From Chamaea fasciata (lineage: Eukaryota > Chordata > Aves > Passeriformes > Sylviidae), in contig JARCOQ010000002.1 in assembly GCA_029207755.1 (NCBI GenBank), positions 55,207,172-55,271,171 on the forward strand: a stretch of 64,000 nt of DNA, given 5' to 3'. Shown piece after piece: positions 25,701 through 38,715 of this stretch. Under the pieces are notes generated by a model. It ran no database searches, had not been told where the DNA came from, and worked only from the letters and a program-made list of their open reading frames with translations. Every line of letters begins with the position of its first letter. Position 1 is the stretch's first letter. The position numbers and the translations under genes were made by a program.

Positions 25701-27744
25701 CTGGGGAGGAGTGGGAGGTGGGTGAGCATCTGGCTCTGACTATTAACTCTGGCTGCTAGCACTGCTCCTGTGTTTTCAGCATGCAACACAATCTTCTATT
25801 TTACCTATGCACAATCCATGAACCTCTCCTGGCAGCGTTTGTGGCCAAGGTACCAACAGTGTATTCTGGCCAAACTGCAGAATAGATTATGCTCTGCTGA
25901 CCTTTATTCTCCTAAAGTCATTATCAATTAGTGTAGTAGTTAGTCCCTCTTTGTGCACCAATAAATTTCTCCCTGCCATAATGTCGAGCTGAGACTCCAG
26001 TGGTCATGCTCTCTTGGGGGCATTTTGCTGACTCTTCCAAGCAGACAGAGAAAAGGTCTGGACACCCATTGCTGCTCAAGCAGCAGCCTCTGCTGCTAAG
26101 CCTGAGCCCAGACCATAGTTCTTCTCAGACTGGTCAACTCGTGTCTCACCTCCTTTTTAGGGGGCTCCTCCTGGGATGCGGAGGACCTTCTCTGGCTCAG
26201 TGATGGCAGGAACTTGGTACCACATCCTGGGAGAGGGTGTCAGGTCCTCTGTTACCAGGATGTCTTTGACGTGGGGCTTTTTTTCTCTCTCCTGCCATTA
26301 GCTGCTTCATTTTCTGCAGGCATGGGGAGAGGCAGGGACACTGCAGCCTGATGCCAAGCACTCGTACAAGGAATCACACCATGGCTCTGGCTGGTTGCCT
26401 GCCAGGGTGACTGAGCCGGCACACATGGGTTCCCTGGAGGGTTGGGGTTTCTGCTGGCCCAGAGGAAGCCCTGGTCACCTGGCCTCTGTTGCTGTGTAGT
26501 GCATCCTGTGTCAGCAGGCCAGCTTCAGAATAATCACACATTGCTCTGCCCAGACTCAGCCTTGCCAGCAAACCCCAGCAGGTCAAATGCAAAGACAGCT
26601 GTGGCTTACAATGGCACTAAGCAGAAGGATGCTCTGGGTACCTCTGGGGATATCTGTACCAAGTGCTCCCAGGGCAGCGTGGCTCTGGCTCAGCACAGGC
26701 AGGCTCCTGCTGTCGGCTGCTGACAGCTCAGCAAGGTGGCTTTTGCCGTCTGGAATTGGCAGCAACTTCTGCTGCAATGTCCATTAGGTGGCTCAGGGAG
26801 TCTGGCCAGGGCTGCAAAATGTGAGAAAAGGACCCCAAAGGCCACTTGGTTCGTTCCCCTTGGCAAGGCAGGATTAACATGTGTCAGTGCATTTAGAGAG
26901 TCCTCCTCAGGAATTGCTTCTGTCACTATCCCTTTTCTGGCTACTGCCCACGCAACAGCTGAGAGGCTGCTAATATAATTAGCAAGACTTAATGAGGGAC
27001 AGCACTGTTGGCCAGTGCCTTCGGTGGAGCTGCTGAGCTCTGTCTGCATCAGGGCAGAGCCCATTCTGTTATCAAACGGCTGCCTCAAAAACTGGATGAG
27101 ATTTTATCCTTTGCTTTCAGGTTTAATACGGAAAGCTGTGATTCAGCTTTGTGCAGAAAGCTGTTCATCAGGCTCCTGGAAAAGCTGACCCAGCTGGGAT
27201 CTCCCCCACACAAGCAAAGTCCTGGGCATGAATGGTGCCTTGGGCAGTAGTGGGACATGAAGACTGCGATGGGAGAATTTCTAAATCATTTCTATTGTTT
27301 ATTCATAGACATGGAATATTTTTATGCTCAACAGTTTCTTTGGATCTCTGGTGTTAATAAACTGTATAAAATACATACATCATCCTCCTTCCTTTTCCAT
27401 GAAAATGTGACCTTTTCTTGCCTACAGATTTTGAATTTTGCCTTCTTCGTTGCACAATACGAAAAAAAATATGGCCTACATAATGAAAACCAGAAACCTC
27501 ATGGCTTGAGATGTTCTTCAGGATGATGAATGGATATGAAAATTCATTTGAGTTGGAGCCATGGCATTGGATGACTGGAATTGTGCCTTATTATTGGTAC
27601 ACAAGCAGGCCAGCTGAGGACACAGCTTAAACTACATTTCAGGTAGAAAAAAAAAGCTAAAAGTGCCATCAAAGATAGTTGATAGGACAAAGCAAAACTT
27701 TCTTATATTTACTTTTTCTCACTCAGTACTTGCTAGGATCTCAT
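22783..27744. other. Unique non-coding DNA
   Basis: A CA/TG-rich patch lies at about 24410-24470. The 26.0-27.2 kb part is GC-richer and shows overlapping frames on both strands, up to 132 codons at 26690-27088 on the minus strand. None has a recognisable domain. I see no transposon. Confidence 0.5.
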
Positions 27745-28330
27745 TGTGGTTTAACTCTAGTTGGAAACTGAGCCCCCACACAGCCAGTCATTCACTCTCT
27801 CCCCAGTGGGATAGGGAAGGGAATCAGAAAAGCCAAAGTGAGGAAGGTTGAGTGTTGAAATAAAGACAGTTTAACAGGCAAAGCAAAAGCCACACACAAG
27901 CAAAGAGGAACAAGGAATCTATTCACCACTTCTCATAATCAGGCAGGTGTTCAGCAATTCCCAGGAAAGCAGGGTTCCACCATGTGTAATGGTGACTTGG
28001 GAAGACAAACACCATTAGTCCAAATGTCCCTCCCTCTCTACTTCCCCCGCTATATATGCTGAGCATGATGCCATATGGTCTAGGATATTCCTTTGGTCAG
28101 TTGGGGTCAGCTGCCCTCTCTGTGCCCTCTCACAGCTTCCTGTGCACTCCCAGCCCTCTTGTTTGTGTGGTGGGGTGGGAGGTAGCAAAACCCTGACTCA
28201 ATGTCAGCACTGCTCACCTGTAACAGAAACATCTCAGTGTTATCAATATTGTTTTGGTCACAAATCCAAACCACAGCCTCACAGCAGCTACTAGAAGAAA
28301 ACTAACTCCATCCCATCCAAAACCAACACA
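27745..28330 (-). mobile_element. Solo LTR of an avian endogenous retrovirus (ERVL-like)
   Basis: The 586 bp run from TGTGGTTTAAC to AACCAACACA, so the element has TG...CA ends on either strand. The sequence matches an LTR family I know to be common in bird genomes, in reverse orientation; there the LTR starts TGTGCTGGTTTTGG and carries a TATA box before the middle. No gag, pol or env remnant lies on either side, so this is a solo LTR left after recombination between the two LTRs. Many substitutions relative to the family suggest an old copy. The flanking five bases (CTCAT on the left, GACCT on the right) do not match, so the usual short target duplication is not visible. Assignment to the ERVL class is from memory; a repeat-library comparison would settle it. 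Confidence 0.9.
28051..28057 (-). promoter_or_regulatory. TATA box of the solo LTR
   Basis: The minus strand reads GCATATATAGC at this point, where this LTR family keeps its core promoter at the end of U3. Any remaining transcription would run leftward, toward lower coordinates. Whether it is still active cannot be judged from sequence. Confidence 0.6.
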
Positions 28331-31300
28331 GACCTTTCTATAGGTTATTTTCCTAGAAGTACTGTTGGAAAACTTTTGCCCTTAAAGAAACAAGGCTGGA
28401 GAAAGCAACTGCAGCCTGCTACCTCAGCATACCTGCAATGCAGCTGGTATTTCTCAAATCTCTTCCAGGACTTTTAGTTTTTCTTCAAGATGGCTTTAAA
28501 TTACCTGTTTCAAACCACATTGTTTAAATCTAATTTATGGGAGCCAAAGGCATGTCTAAGCAATCACTGTCACTTCTCCTTCCTGGTGCTTAAATACATA
28601 ATGCCACTTCATGAGATAAAGTCTCCAGTATCCCTGCTGACCCAAGGTGTTCCTGACACATAATACCTGTCCTCGCCCCTGTCCCCATGTGTGGCACTGC
28701 AGACCCCCAGCTCCCTAGCACACTTTGCACAACACTGAATTGAACTGAGGAACTGATCTGGCTTAAGGAACATCTGCCAAAACCCTTCCCCCTCATCCTG
28801 TTTTTTAATCTGTATCAATTCTCCAGTCTGGTTCTGGTGTTAGGGCTTGTGTTAAAGCTGACAGGGAAAAAAAACCCTGGAGGATGAGGGGTGAAAAGGT
28901 GAGAGAGTAAGAAAAATCTTCATCTCATCCTGTTGCTGTGGTCTCTGTCCCATGAGCTGCCTGCTGTCAGACACCACACTGGGAGAGGTCACCCCAAACT
29001 TTATGGAGTCTCTGCTTCAGCAGAATTGATCTCAGGAGAATCTCTGTCAGGCCATGACTACTGGGGGGATGTCAGGCAGTGGTAAGGAGAATGTGGTGAG
29101 TGCTCAGGAAAGAATGAAGGAAGTGTTGGAAGAAACAGTATTTTAAAAGAGAAAACCAGTGGGAACCATCTAAACACCCACCTTTTTAGAGGATGCATCT
29201 GTGTGATGAAGAAAGTGCAAGCCATTCAGAGAAGGGTGACCAATGCAGGTTCTGTTGTGCTGTCAGGCAGAGTCACAGGTGCATCAGCTGATGGGGAGTT
29301 GCTTGGGTACATAATTTTATGTATATATGTATGTATTAATACAGGGCACGCCAAATGAGGCCACAACCACCCTTTTCACAAGTTCTCTGCCAAGAAATCT
29401 ACCCTGAGCTGCACATGAATCCTTTCCCCTTAGAATTCTCTCTGTACAGATAAGCAGTTTACAGCCCATGACCCCAAACCATCAGCAGATGCCATTGTTA
29501 TTGCCCTCAGTGTTTGTCTGTATCCCAAGGGTGTGTAAACTTCACTTTCCATCCCCACCCCTGTTTTAAATAGTAATAGGTCATCCCAGAAGCATATTTA
29601 CTTCCTTGTCATTTTTGGACTTAAATATAGAGCAGCCCAAATTGCTTGAGACTTAAAATTTTCTAATTAACCAGTGGGAAACAGTGGAAGAACTTTGCAA
29701 AGTACAATGCACAGCCAAACTGAATGATGACCCTTGAGTTTAAGCATGGGACTGTGGGAATCCAGCACTGCCACCCACAAGATTTCTTTTGTTTTTCCTT
29801 TCTTTCTCCATTTGTGCAGGCTTTAAGAACTTCTGGTAACTAAGATTTCTTGTTGAAGTTCAGATGTTTACCTTTCTGTAGGCATAGCTTCATTGCGCTG
29901 TGATGGTAGTTGTTGGGATAACTTCTAGAAGGAGAGTGAGGAGGGAGCGGGTTTTGCTTGTCTTAAGCAAAGGGAGCATCATTAAAGTCAGACAGAGAAA
30001 TAGAAGGCTACCAATTAATTGGAGGAACTTATCCTACTTAGAGAATCTAGCAAAAATACAGCTTCGGGCTTTATCTCAGCCTTGGACTCTTCTCTGCATT
30101 TTGTCCAAGTCTCATTTAGTCATTCATGACTCTCGTGATTTCAAACCCTTTAAAAATATTCATTTAAAATAGTTTTGTCTTCTCTGATTATCCTGGACAT
30201 AATTCCTCTACAAAGATATCACCTCATTGCTTCTGGTCAGTGGAGAGCTAAGACACTTGTGGCAAGGTGAGAACAGCATCCTGTGCAAGAGCCTCCAGCT
30301 GTTGCCCTTTGAGCAGAGTGGAGAGGGAAACCTGGACATGCATCGAGGACTCATGCAGTGAGAAACCTCCTAGTCCCTGTTGGAATCCAATTTCTCCAGC
30401 TCACCAGTTGCTGAGCAGGTACAGAGGGAAAGCTTGTCTTTGTGGGCAAGAATGACAGTGTGTCCCTGAAGCCCCACCTACACCACAAAGAGCCTGCTCC
30501 TGCTGCTTCAGAGATGGCTTGTCAGAACCCCTGGGTCTGTTCTGAGGGCATGACTGGGGTGCTGTAGGTGTTACCATGCTGCAAGAGGAGGCAGGTTTCT
30601 GACATATAACCTTTAATGTACAGGCATCTGGAGGTTATGACATGCAAAGGACTGACCAGGCTGAGTTCCTTGTATTACCTTGGCTGTTATATTATGTAAG
30701 GGAGGCAGAGTGGCCTCACATTATTATTATTATTGTAATTAAAGAATATTGTGCTTTTAATTTGTACAGTTCCTTCCTCAGCATTGTTTGATACGAATAG
30801 ATGATAACAGACTGGTTATTGTGAGTTATTAATAACATGTTGTTTACTCACCATATGCCTAGGAGACAGAGCAGTGAGCAGGGCTGCTATGTCCTAGGTG
30901 TCCCTCCCTGCACTCACAACTGAGTGGATCATCTTTGATCTCTCTTTGCCTCCCAAGATCTCTCTTCAGTTTGGACTTACTGCTTACCATTCCCTTTGCC
31001 CCCACCCCTGGTTACCTTTGTGTTTGAGAGATTCTGGAGAAAGCAAGAACAGTTTGTTCTGCCTTCTCCCATACCTCTTGCATTTGCATGGCGTGGATGC
31101 TCTGGTCTGTTTTTAATTTCCATGATTCTACAGTGCTTTTGAGTCCAAGGCGCTAAATATAGATCTAACCCATAATAGCCAATCTCTTTTTCATTTCTGT
31201 CTTACAATGTTTTTTTCTGCTTTTATCATTTAAGCCTAATGGATTTACATTATTAGGAGCTCTCCAGTGTGTACAATGTGTTTATGACCAAGACAAATGC

Positions 31301-33206
31301 CTCCGAAGTTTCCAGGAACATTTGTCTGAATAAAAGCAAGAAAAAAGTGGCTTGGCTCTGCAGGAAGAGGATTGGTGCAGTGTAGGCACCTTCTGTCTCC
31401 CCTTTATACTGCAAACCTGTGTCTGCCCTCTGGGTAGGGGAAACACTTCCAGCACACTGCCTAGAAAAATGACTCTCTGGAGAAAAATCAGCAGACACCA
31501 TGAAAAGTGCTGGCTCAAACACCTTGTGTTGGCAGACTCCTACCAAAATTAGTTCTGGATAAGCCAGTACATCTGTAGTCAGAACAAACTACTCCTTTTT
31601 CTTCCTATTCATAACACAGCCATGCCCCAAAAAAATACAAGTCAGGAAAATGTTTGGGGAAGCTATTAAGGAGCACGAAGGGAAAAGCATATCCAGACAA
31701 ATATGGAGCCATTTGAGACAAACATGAAGTCATGTGTAATAAACAGCTTGAATTTATAGGGACTAAAGCAAGCCAAATGCAAGTGATGGCTTTTTGAGGC
31801 TGAGCTGCCCTAGCAAGCCAAGGAAGGAATGTGGTGGATAGAAGAGGCCAGGCCCACAGAGAGAGACACAAAGACCACTCAGGACAAATCTAGAGCCACA
31901 CCTGTGCCTTTCCAAGCCTACCTGATACCAGTGGCTTAAGCCAGTAGCTGGAGAGGAGTGGGGTATAGAGGAGAATTGGTCATTTCACTTCATCTCTGTC
32001 CGACTATCTTCCTCTCTGGCTGTACAAGAGGCATATGAGAGAGGACTTCTGTGTGATCAGGGGATCCATCTTTGATGAGCTTGGTTGAGGTTAAGGTCTC
32101 TTTGTGCAAGAGTCCAAGCAGCAGCTCTCCAGACTCACCACAACATGTATGTACATGGAAGACTGACCTCTCCAGGAGAAATAAAAGCTGGAACCTACAG
32201 GAATGGCTACCTTGGGCACTACGAATGTCTTTTTACTTGGAGAAACTCACTATGTTTAGCTTGAATATTGAAGTACAATCTGAAAAGGGGATAAGAAGCA
32301 CAGTAGCATGCCACAGATCTCAGTGTGTGAAAACTTTCTTGTTTTCAGGTGCTTCTCAAGGGAAACATGTACTTGTTTGGGGAAAGCTGTGTCTTCAGTA
32401 CCACTCTTGCTCAGGGTCTGTCCAGTCATTCACTTTGCACTACTAACAGTTCAGCTGGGGTCGTCTTTGAAAAGCAAGTTTGTTTCCTTTGAAATAAACT
32501 TCGCTATGAGCATAGTTCACTCCGGGCTTTGCTCCTAGTAGGCACTAAGATGAGCAACCAAGCCTGGCTAAGCCCTCCAGCACTAAACCAGCACTCTGTG
32601 CATCTTGAAATGTGACATTATGTCCATAAGGCATCTCAGCTGTGGCCAAGGAAGACTGCAAGGAAGTAATTTGGCATATTCACAATCTAGTTTGCTGCTG
32701 GAAGCATTGCTTTTCATGGTGCTGTCCAGAAGACCAGAGGAGAAATCTGTTTGCTGCTGGCAGAACAGATGGCCCAGGACTGGTGCAGGGCTGACTGCTG
32801 CACCCATCCAGAGAGTGTGTTATGCAAAACAGGACCACGCTGGTCCCCACTGTAGCCTGGCAGAGGAAGAAAGGTATGCTGTGTAGGAAGGGAGCAGGTG
32901 TTTACTTTGAGTGTCCCAATGACCATGTACCTCAGTGGGTGGGGAAGTTCAAATATGACCATTCCAGTTAGACTTAATTTTTCCTAGCAAGAAATGCCAG
33001 AGCATTGATGCACATGGCCAAAGGGTTGCTGTAGACTGGTGAAACAGATTCTTCTACATTGATCCAGACAGTGCTGGAAGCAGTTAATAGTGTCTCTCCT
33101 GTTTCTGCAGTTTTGTGCTGTTCCTAGTATTGCAAAAATTAATCCTGAATATTCATAAAGTGATCATTTAAAATGCATTAGGAGCAATGCAGAAGCTGGA
33201 AATAAC
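28331..33206. other. Unique non-coding DNA
   Basis: No gene is recognised. A short piece at about 29205-29240 (CATTCAGAGAAGGGTGACC) faintly recalls a CR1 segment but is too short to call. Short AT repeats lie near 29318-29340 and a (TTA)n run at 30720-30735. Frames reach about 97 codons only. Confidence 0.5.
30720..30735. repeat. Short (TTA)n microsatellite
   Basis: Five TTA or ATT units in a row are directly visible. Confidence 0.85.
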
Positions 33207-33242
<36 letters not shown>

Positions 33243-33284
33243 AAAAAAAAGAGAGAGAGAGAGATGAGGTGAGGTGAGGTGAGA
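33207..33284 (+). repeat. Compound microsatellite (CA)n-A13-(GA)n-(GGTGA)n
   Basis: Four different simple repeats adjoin each other: about 16 CA units, a run of 13 A, about seven GA units, and about four GGTGA units. The boundaries are sharp. Such tracts are usually length-polymorphic. Confidence 0.97.
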
Positions 33285-34033
33285 AAAAGACTCCAGTCCC
33301 CAGAGCCTGCAGGGGCAAGTGTGCCCAAGAGCAGGGACTGAATATGGTGTCCACCACAGGTCTTCTATGAGCCCTCCACTCAGGCAGGGCTTACACCAGG
33401 CAGAGACTGTGTGTGTACTGGTAAAGTCAAAATGTCAGGGCATGAGCCTGGACAGTGTATTCCATTAATTCATACGGTGTCCATTCAATTGTGGACACAG
33501 TCCAGCTTACATTCTTCCAGGCAATGCATCACCATGGTGTGCAGATGGTTAACCACTCCCAACACTGGTCTGGGCTAGAGAGGACTCAGCTTTGAGAAAT
33601 ACTTGAATCTGTCCTGTATCATCCCAGCCACTAAAACTTGACTGACAAAGCCCTAAATCAGATCATCTTTTAGCTCCTCTTGACTTGCCCTCCTCCTGGC
33701 TAGTAATGCCTCTTTTGAGGCCAGCTGTGAATTATCTGCCAGAGGGAAGTTCTTAAAAAGCTTTCTGCTGAAGCAGCCTGCCTTATGTTCTCCATTAGGC
33801 AGGCTTTATTCCTCCCATGTTCAGCGTTACACCAGCAGAAGTTGGATTAGACTTGTATTTCTTGGCTAAACAATGACTAAAGGAAGCACGATAACTATCT
33901 ACAAGTATTTGATGGGTGTAAACTCCAGTGAGGAAGAGGAATTGTTTAGTGTGGTTAAAGGACTTTCATGGCTAAGGGCAATTAGATTAAATTGAACAAA
34001 GCAAAACATAAACTGAATAGCCTTTGTAATGCT
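33285..34033. other. Unique non-coding DNA
   Basis: I see no gene, repeat or recognisable regulatory signal. Confidence 0.5.
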
Positions 34034-34256
34034 AGCAGGCTGCAAGGGCAGCTCCCAGGGGACGTGGTGGAAGCAGCGACGTCTGGGTCAGTGGAAACGT
34101 CACAGGGAGCAGAGCAGCATTTACGTTGTGGACCTAGGATCACCATCCCATAAACAGCGTGTCAACTTTCCCCGCCGCGGCCACACCCGCACCGCCCTGT
34201 GGCTACGTGAGCACACGCCCAGATGAATAAGAAGGGGAGAAGAATGTCGGGGTGGT
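34034..34256. promoter_or_regulatory. CpG-rich cluster with CRE half-site and CACCC/GC motifs
   Basis: About 14 CpGs fall within about 220 bp in otherwise CpG-poor DNA, densest at 34171-34200. A CRE half-site CGTCA lies at 34098-34102, another ACGTC at about 34079-34083, and a CACCC-type KLF/Sp site (CCACACCC) at 34181-34188. I see no TATA box. The open frame across it (34029-34226, plus strand, 65 codons) has no known domain. This fits a small CpG island acting as an enhancer or an alternative promoter, but nothing in the sequence proves activity. Confidence 0.35.
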
Positions 34257-35694
34257 TCAGTCTCTGCCTGCACCGCATTTGTCCCCCTCTTTTGGTGTAG
34301 TATGTTGCCCTAAACAATTAGTTTTCATTCTGCTGACAGTGGCTCTGATCGTGTGACTGTTAAGGGAGAGCTTATGCTTCCACTTTCCATATTGAGTCAT
34401 GAGTAAGCTTTCCTTAGTGCTTCAGCGAGCTCCAGTTATCTTAAGCTTGCTAATAACCCTGGGTTATCACATACCTAGAGGGATGCCATCAGCATTCCCT
34501 TCAGGTTACACCTCTCTCAACTGGCAGGACATAGTATAGGATGATCAACTCTGTACAAGCAGGGAACAAACAGGAGTGCACATTTCCTCTGAAAATATAC
34601 TGGTGGCCCCTTATTCACTGCTGGGAAAAAAATGAGCTCTCTCTCTTACACGTGAGAAGTGGTGTGTCATAATCCCATCTTGCCCCTTTTCTCTGAAAAC
34701 CAAACACAGAGCAGGCAATCCCATCCATTAGGAGTTTTTGACGGAGATCGTGAACTGACCTGAGCACTGAAAACGAATGACAGTGATTCAATTCAAGCTC
34801 TGCTGTGCCTTTCAAAATCCTACAGACTCTCAGGGTTAAAAAAAAAAAAAGGGAATATGTGATGTTAGATGAGTCAGGATGCCTTCCTGTAGCATGATTG
34901 TTTCTCTGCCTAATTACACAAACACAATAGCAAAGAAATTAGAAAAGCCAGGTAAGGTTTGTTGTGGATGTCCTGGTCTTCTAGGAGACAAGAACCTTGT
35001 TTGCCTTACATGACTTGTAAACAAACTACCCTGTTTTTAAAACGGCATATTGCTTCCAAATTGCAGGTTATCTGTTCTGAAACAACACCACTTAATGGGT
35101 TATCTTCTCCTTTAATCGGGCACACTTGTTGACATATCATTAAATCCTACTTAGCACAAGTGTGAGAAGCTTGCTGTTAAAAGTTGCAAGCAGAAAGCCA
35201 AGGAGGACACAGCATCCTCCCATGGCACTTGCAAAGAAGGCCCTCATCTGTTCATAAAAGGTCAGGAAGGGAGCAAGGAATTCAAAAGCCTTAAAAAACA
35301 GCCTGGACTGGAGTCTTGAGTAGTGCGTCATTACAAGTTTTCTTCTCCCGAGGGAGTAATTCTTCAGATGTTTTACGTGCCCCTTGCTGGTGTCTCTCCA
35401 TGTTTTTCTTCAGCAGCAATTTGTCTATTTCTGCATTTATTGAGCCTTCTTTTTTGAAACAGAGGCAGAGCTAATAAGCATCTGTGCATATGGGAGAGAC
35501 TGAAAGGGTTAACATCACCTCCCTTGTATGTCCACTGCCCAAACGCTAACACTGCCTGGTTAGGTGTGCACATTATGGACCATGCAACAGAATAGGCATG
35601 GCACTATTTCAGAGTCCCCACTCTGCTGATACATTCTTCTTCCCAAATCTGGCTGGCTGCAAAGGGCTCAGATAATAACATATTTTCTGGTGGG
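34257..35694. other. Unique non-coding DNA
   Basis: A poly-A run lies at 34838-34850. I recognise nothing else. Confidence 0.5.
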
Positions 35695-35736
35695 TTTTTT
35701 TTTTCCCTTTTTTTTTTTTTTTTTTTTTTTTTTTCC
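35695..35736. repeat. Poly-T tract
   Basis: About 42 bp of T, interrupted once by CCC near the left end. It is a simple repeat. Confidence 0.95.
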
Positions 35737-37854
35737 TGCAAAGGTATGGAGTACCAATCCCTGTGTCTTCATTAAAAATGGCATGCATGAGGAGGGTTTC
35801 CCATCCTGGCCAAGATTTTTTTTTCATATAAGAGGCTGGCAAGTGTCATACCTGTGGCGATGTTCAGAAAAGAAGAATTCTCCTTCTCATGTATCTGCTG
35901 TGTTTTCAGTTTCAAATAAAGACATGCACATTGAATGGGAAGAGGAAGGGAGGAAGAGAGGGGTTGCAGGTTTCTGTCACCTTGCATGACATTATCAATG
36001 GGTGATCTCAAAGCCCCTGATGAATGTATGTTTAACCTGCACCACAAGAAGCTGCAATTCCTGTGCAGTCTCTGATGGCTTGGAAACTAGCAATGACCAT
36101 TCTCCTGGGATTTGCAGCCTTGGCTTCACAAACTCAGGAGATTCAGAGCTCCTGAACCGGGTTTAAAGACAGGTGAGGATGAACCTGAACAACTCTGAGT
36201 AAGCAGTGACCCCATCAGAGGGAACTCGATGTTCCTTCATAACCCAATGCAGATTTCAAAAATCTCATTAACAACGGCACTCAGTTTAAATTGTATGTTA
36301 CCATGTCCTCTTTCCTCTGTGTTGAGGAGTACAGTCATGGAAATCTGAACGTGTGCTAACACATGAATTCTGAGAAAATAAAATATAGAGAAAAGATAAC
36401 AGCAGTGTAGTCTTCAGAGTCTTGTTGTGTGTGATGTGGACCTTAAATGTTACAGATGGTGTCCATAGTATTGAGAGCAGCTTGAAAAATATATTCTATG
36501 TAAATTACAGTGTTTTCTCAAAGTTAGTCATGTCAGGTTAGTCCATCCATCAACTTCTTCTCACGCTGACCCTCACAGGATTGCCTTCTCTTTTCCTTGC
36601 TCTTCTGTCTTCCAGCAGAAAATCACTATGCAGCAAAGAGATAATTTTGCTAGGCCAAAAGACCCAACAGGTGGTTTTAACATTTAATTAAATTTTCTTT
36701 TCAAGAGTACATCACCTATAAGGTATCTGAGGATATGACTACCAGAAATGTCGCCTGGTCATTCGCCAGTTATAGAGCACATCTTATAGTGGTCACCTGG
36801 AATGATTTTTCTGGGCAGAATAGCTCATCCTGCCTGAGCAAATGCCAGAAGTTCAGCAGACTCATGGAAAAGAAAAGGATGGAAGGGACCAGACTTTCTC
36901 TCTGGTCCACTGGGTCAGAGATTCCTGAGGGGTCGCCTTGGCAGTGAAGACTGAAGAAAAAAGACCTGCCATATCTCAGCCTTCTCTGCAACCTATGTTT
37001 CAAGGGTCCCTGTTCCTTTCAGCAGACAACACACATTTTCCTTAGAATTCCTCTTGTTATTTATGTATTTGAAGAAGACCTTCTTATCCTGGCATGCTTA
37101 GGAAGATTCAATTCCAAATGAGCCTTGGGCTTCCTACTTCCATTTCTGCATACTCTTAACAACATCCTGATCATCATCCCAGGTGAGTGGTCCCTGCTTC
37201 CACCTCACATATCTCCTTCATATGTCTGGGTTTTGACAGCAGTTCCTTGTTCATCCATTCAGGTCTCCTCCCCCTTTTGTTTGATTTCTTGCCACTGGGA
37301 ATGTCTTGTAGGCACTTCCGGGGCCACATGCACTTAGTGGAAGTATTCCCACTTGAGCCTTGTTTCGCTACATATAAGAAAAGTACCTTGTCCCCATTTT
37401 AAGGGTAAGAACGGACTCAGGTTCAAAAATGCCCTGCAGTGTATCCACAAAACCTGAGGCAGCGTGCCAGTGCTTGAGTCCAACTAACTCCCCTCCTTAC
37501 TTTAAACACCATTTATTTGTTTTACCTAATGATGCAACATGTATGAGTCGGCCCAGGCACTCCTCTTTTCCCAGGGCAGGGACTCCCCTCCTATGGCACT
37601 GTCACTTCCTGGCTTGTCTGCTGTCTCTCTTGGCAGTTCTGTGAGCCTTGCCTTTTTGCATGGAGCTCAGTGAGCATGTCAGAAAGACATCAGCCCCAAA
37701 TTCAGACTGTGGTGCTTAGGATTGTGCTGAAGACTGTGGAGATGCTCCTGAGATGATGGGGGACCAGCACCCAGTTTCTTCCACATGGGGGGCAGAGCTC
37801 ATTGCATGCCCTGTTTGAAGGAGACAGGTTTGCTATGAGGTACCTCTTCTTTGA
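35737..37854. other. Unique non-coding DNA
   Basis: No repeat or gene is recognised. Frames do not exceed about 91 codons. Confidence 0.5.
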
Positions 37855-38510
37855 GAGCAACCTCAAGGAGAAAGTCTTGGGGGCTGAAAGTCTGGGCATG
37901 ACCTGGCAGTGTGCATTTGCAGCCCGGAAGGCCAACAGTGTCCTGGGCTGCATCCAAAGCAGTGTGAGGGATGGGAGTCTGCCCCTCTGCTCTGTTCTTG
38001 TGAAATGCCACCTGGAGTGCTGCATCCAGCTCTGGGGGGCCTAACTGGCTGTCGATCTGGTGGAGTGAGTCCAGAGGAGGGCTGTGAATATGATCAGTGG
38101 GCTGGAGGACTTCCCCTGTGAAGATAGGCTGAGATGATCAGGGTTGTTCAACCAGAAGAAGTGAAGGCACCAGGACACCTTATGGCACCTTCCAGTACCT
38201 AAAGGGGGCTCCAGGAAAAGGGCTTTTTACCATGGTTTGTACTGATAGGACAAGGGGGAAGGGCCTTAAACCGAAAAGAGGGCTGGTTTACATTATATAT
38301 TAGGAAGCAATTCTTTACTGTGAGCATGGTGAGACATTGAAATAGGCTGCACAGAAAAGTTGTGGATGCCTCATCCCGGGAAGTGTTCCAGGCCAGGCTG
38401 AAAGGGGGCCTGAGCAACCTGGTCCAGTGGAAGATGTCCCTGCTCATGGCAGGGGGATTGGAGCCAGATGGTCTTTAAGGTCCCTTCCAATCCAAACCAT
38501 TCTATTATTG
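37855..38510 (+). mobile_element. CR1 LINE, 3' fragment
   Basis: This fragment holds the end of CR1 ORF2 and the 3' UTR. The part encoding the C-terminal reverse transcriptase region is readable at about 37929-38043 (NSVLGCIQSS... VKCHLECCIQLWG). Downstream come typical CR1 stretches such as GCTGGAGGACTTCCCCTGTG and ATATTAGGAAGCAATTCTTT, and the tail GTCCCTTCCAATCC...CATTCTATTATTG. The 3' UTR differs from that of the copy at 15.4-17.3 kb, so it belongs to a different CR1 subfamily. The left end is uncertain; similarity fades at about 37850. The copy is 5'-truncated and inactive. Confidence 0.92.
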
Positions 38511-38660
38511 TACGATGTTTTCTGAGGCTTCACAGTTCTCAGTGTCACACATCCTATTCTTTGGTTTTCCTTTTTCCTGCATCAGGAATTGAAAACTGTT
38601 ATGCTGCACAGAAACTACCTCGTTACTGATTTTCCTTACATGGCAGTTTGACAAAGGGGT

Positions 38661-38715
38661 GCCTCAGTACAAAAAAGACATCAGTAAACTGGAGGAGATT
38701 CAGAAAACAATAATA
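38661..38715 (+). mobile_element. Possible ancient CR1 scrap
   Basis: The pieces CAGTACAAAAAAGACATC and AACTGGAGGAGATTCAG resemble the CR1 stretch that normally reads TACAAGAAAGACATTGAG, followed by GAGCGTGTCCAG. Only about 55 bp can be matched, with several differences. It lies 150 bp after a clear CR1 end and could be an older insertion. A chance match is possible. Confidence 0.3.

Noticed and set aside
26690..27088. 132-codon minus-strand open frame in GC-richer DNA
   Set aside because: It overlaps plus-strand frames and has no protein family features.
29205..29240. Faint CR1-like segment
   Set aside because: Only about 20 bp resemble CR1, too little for a call.
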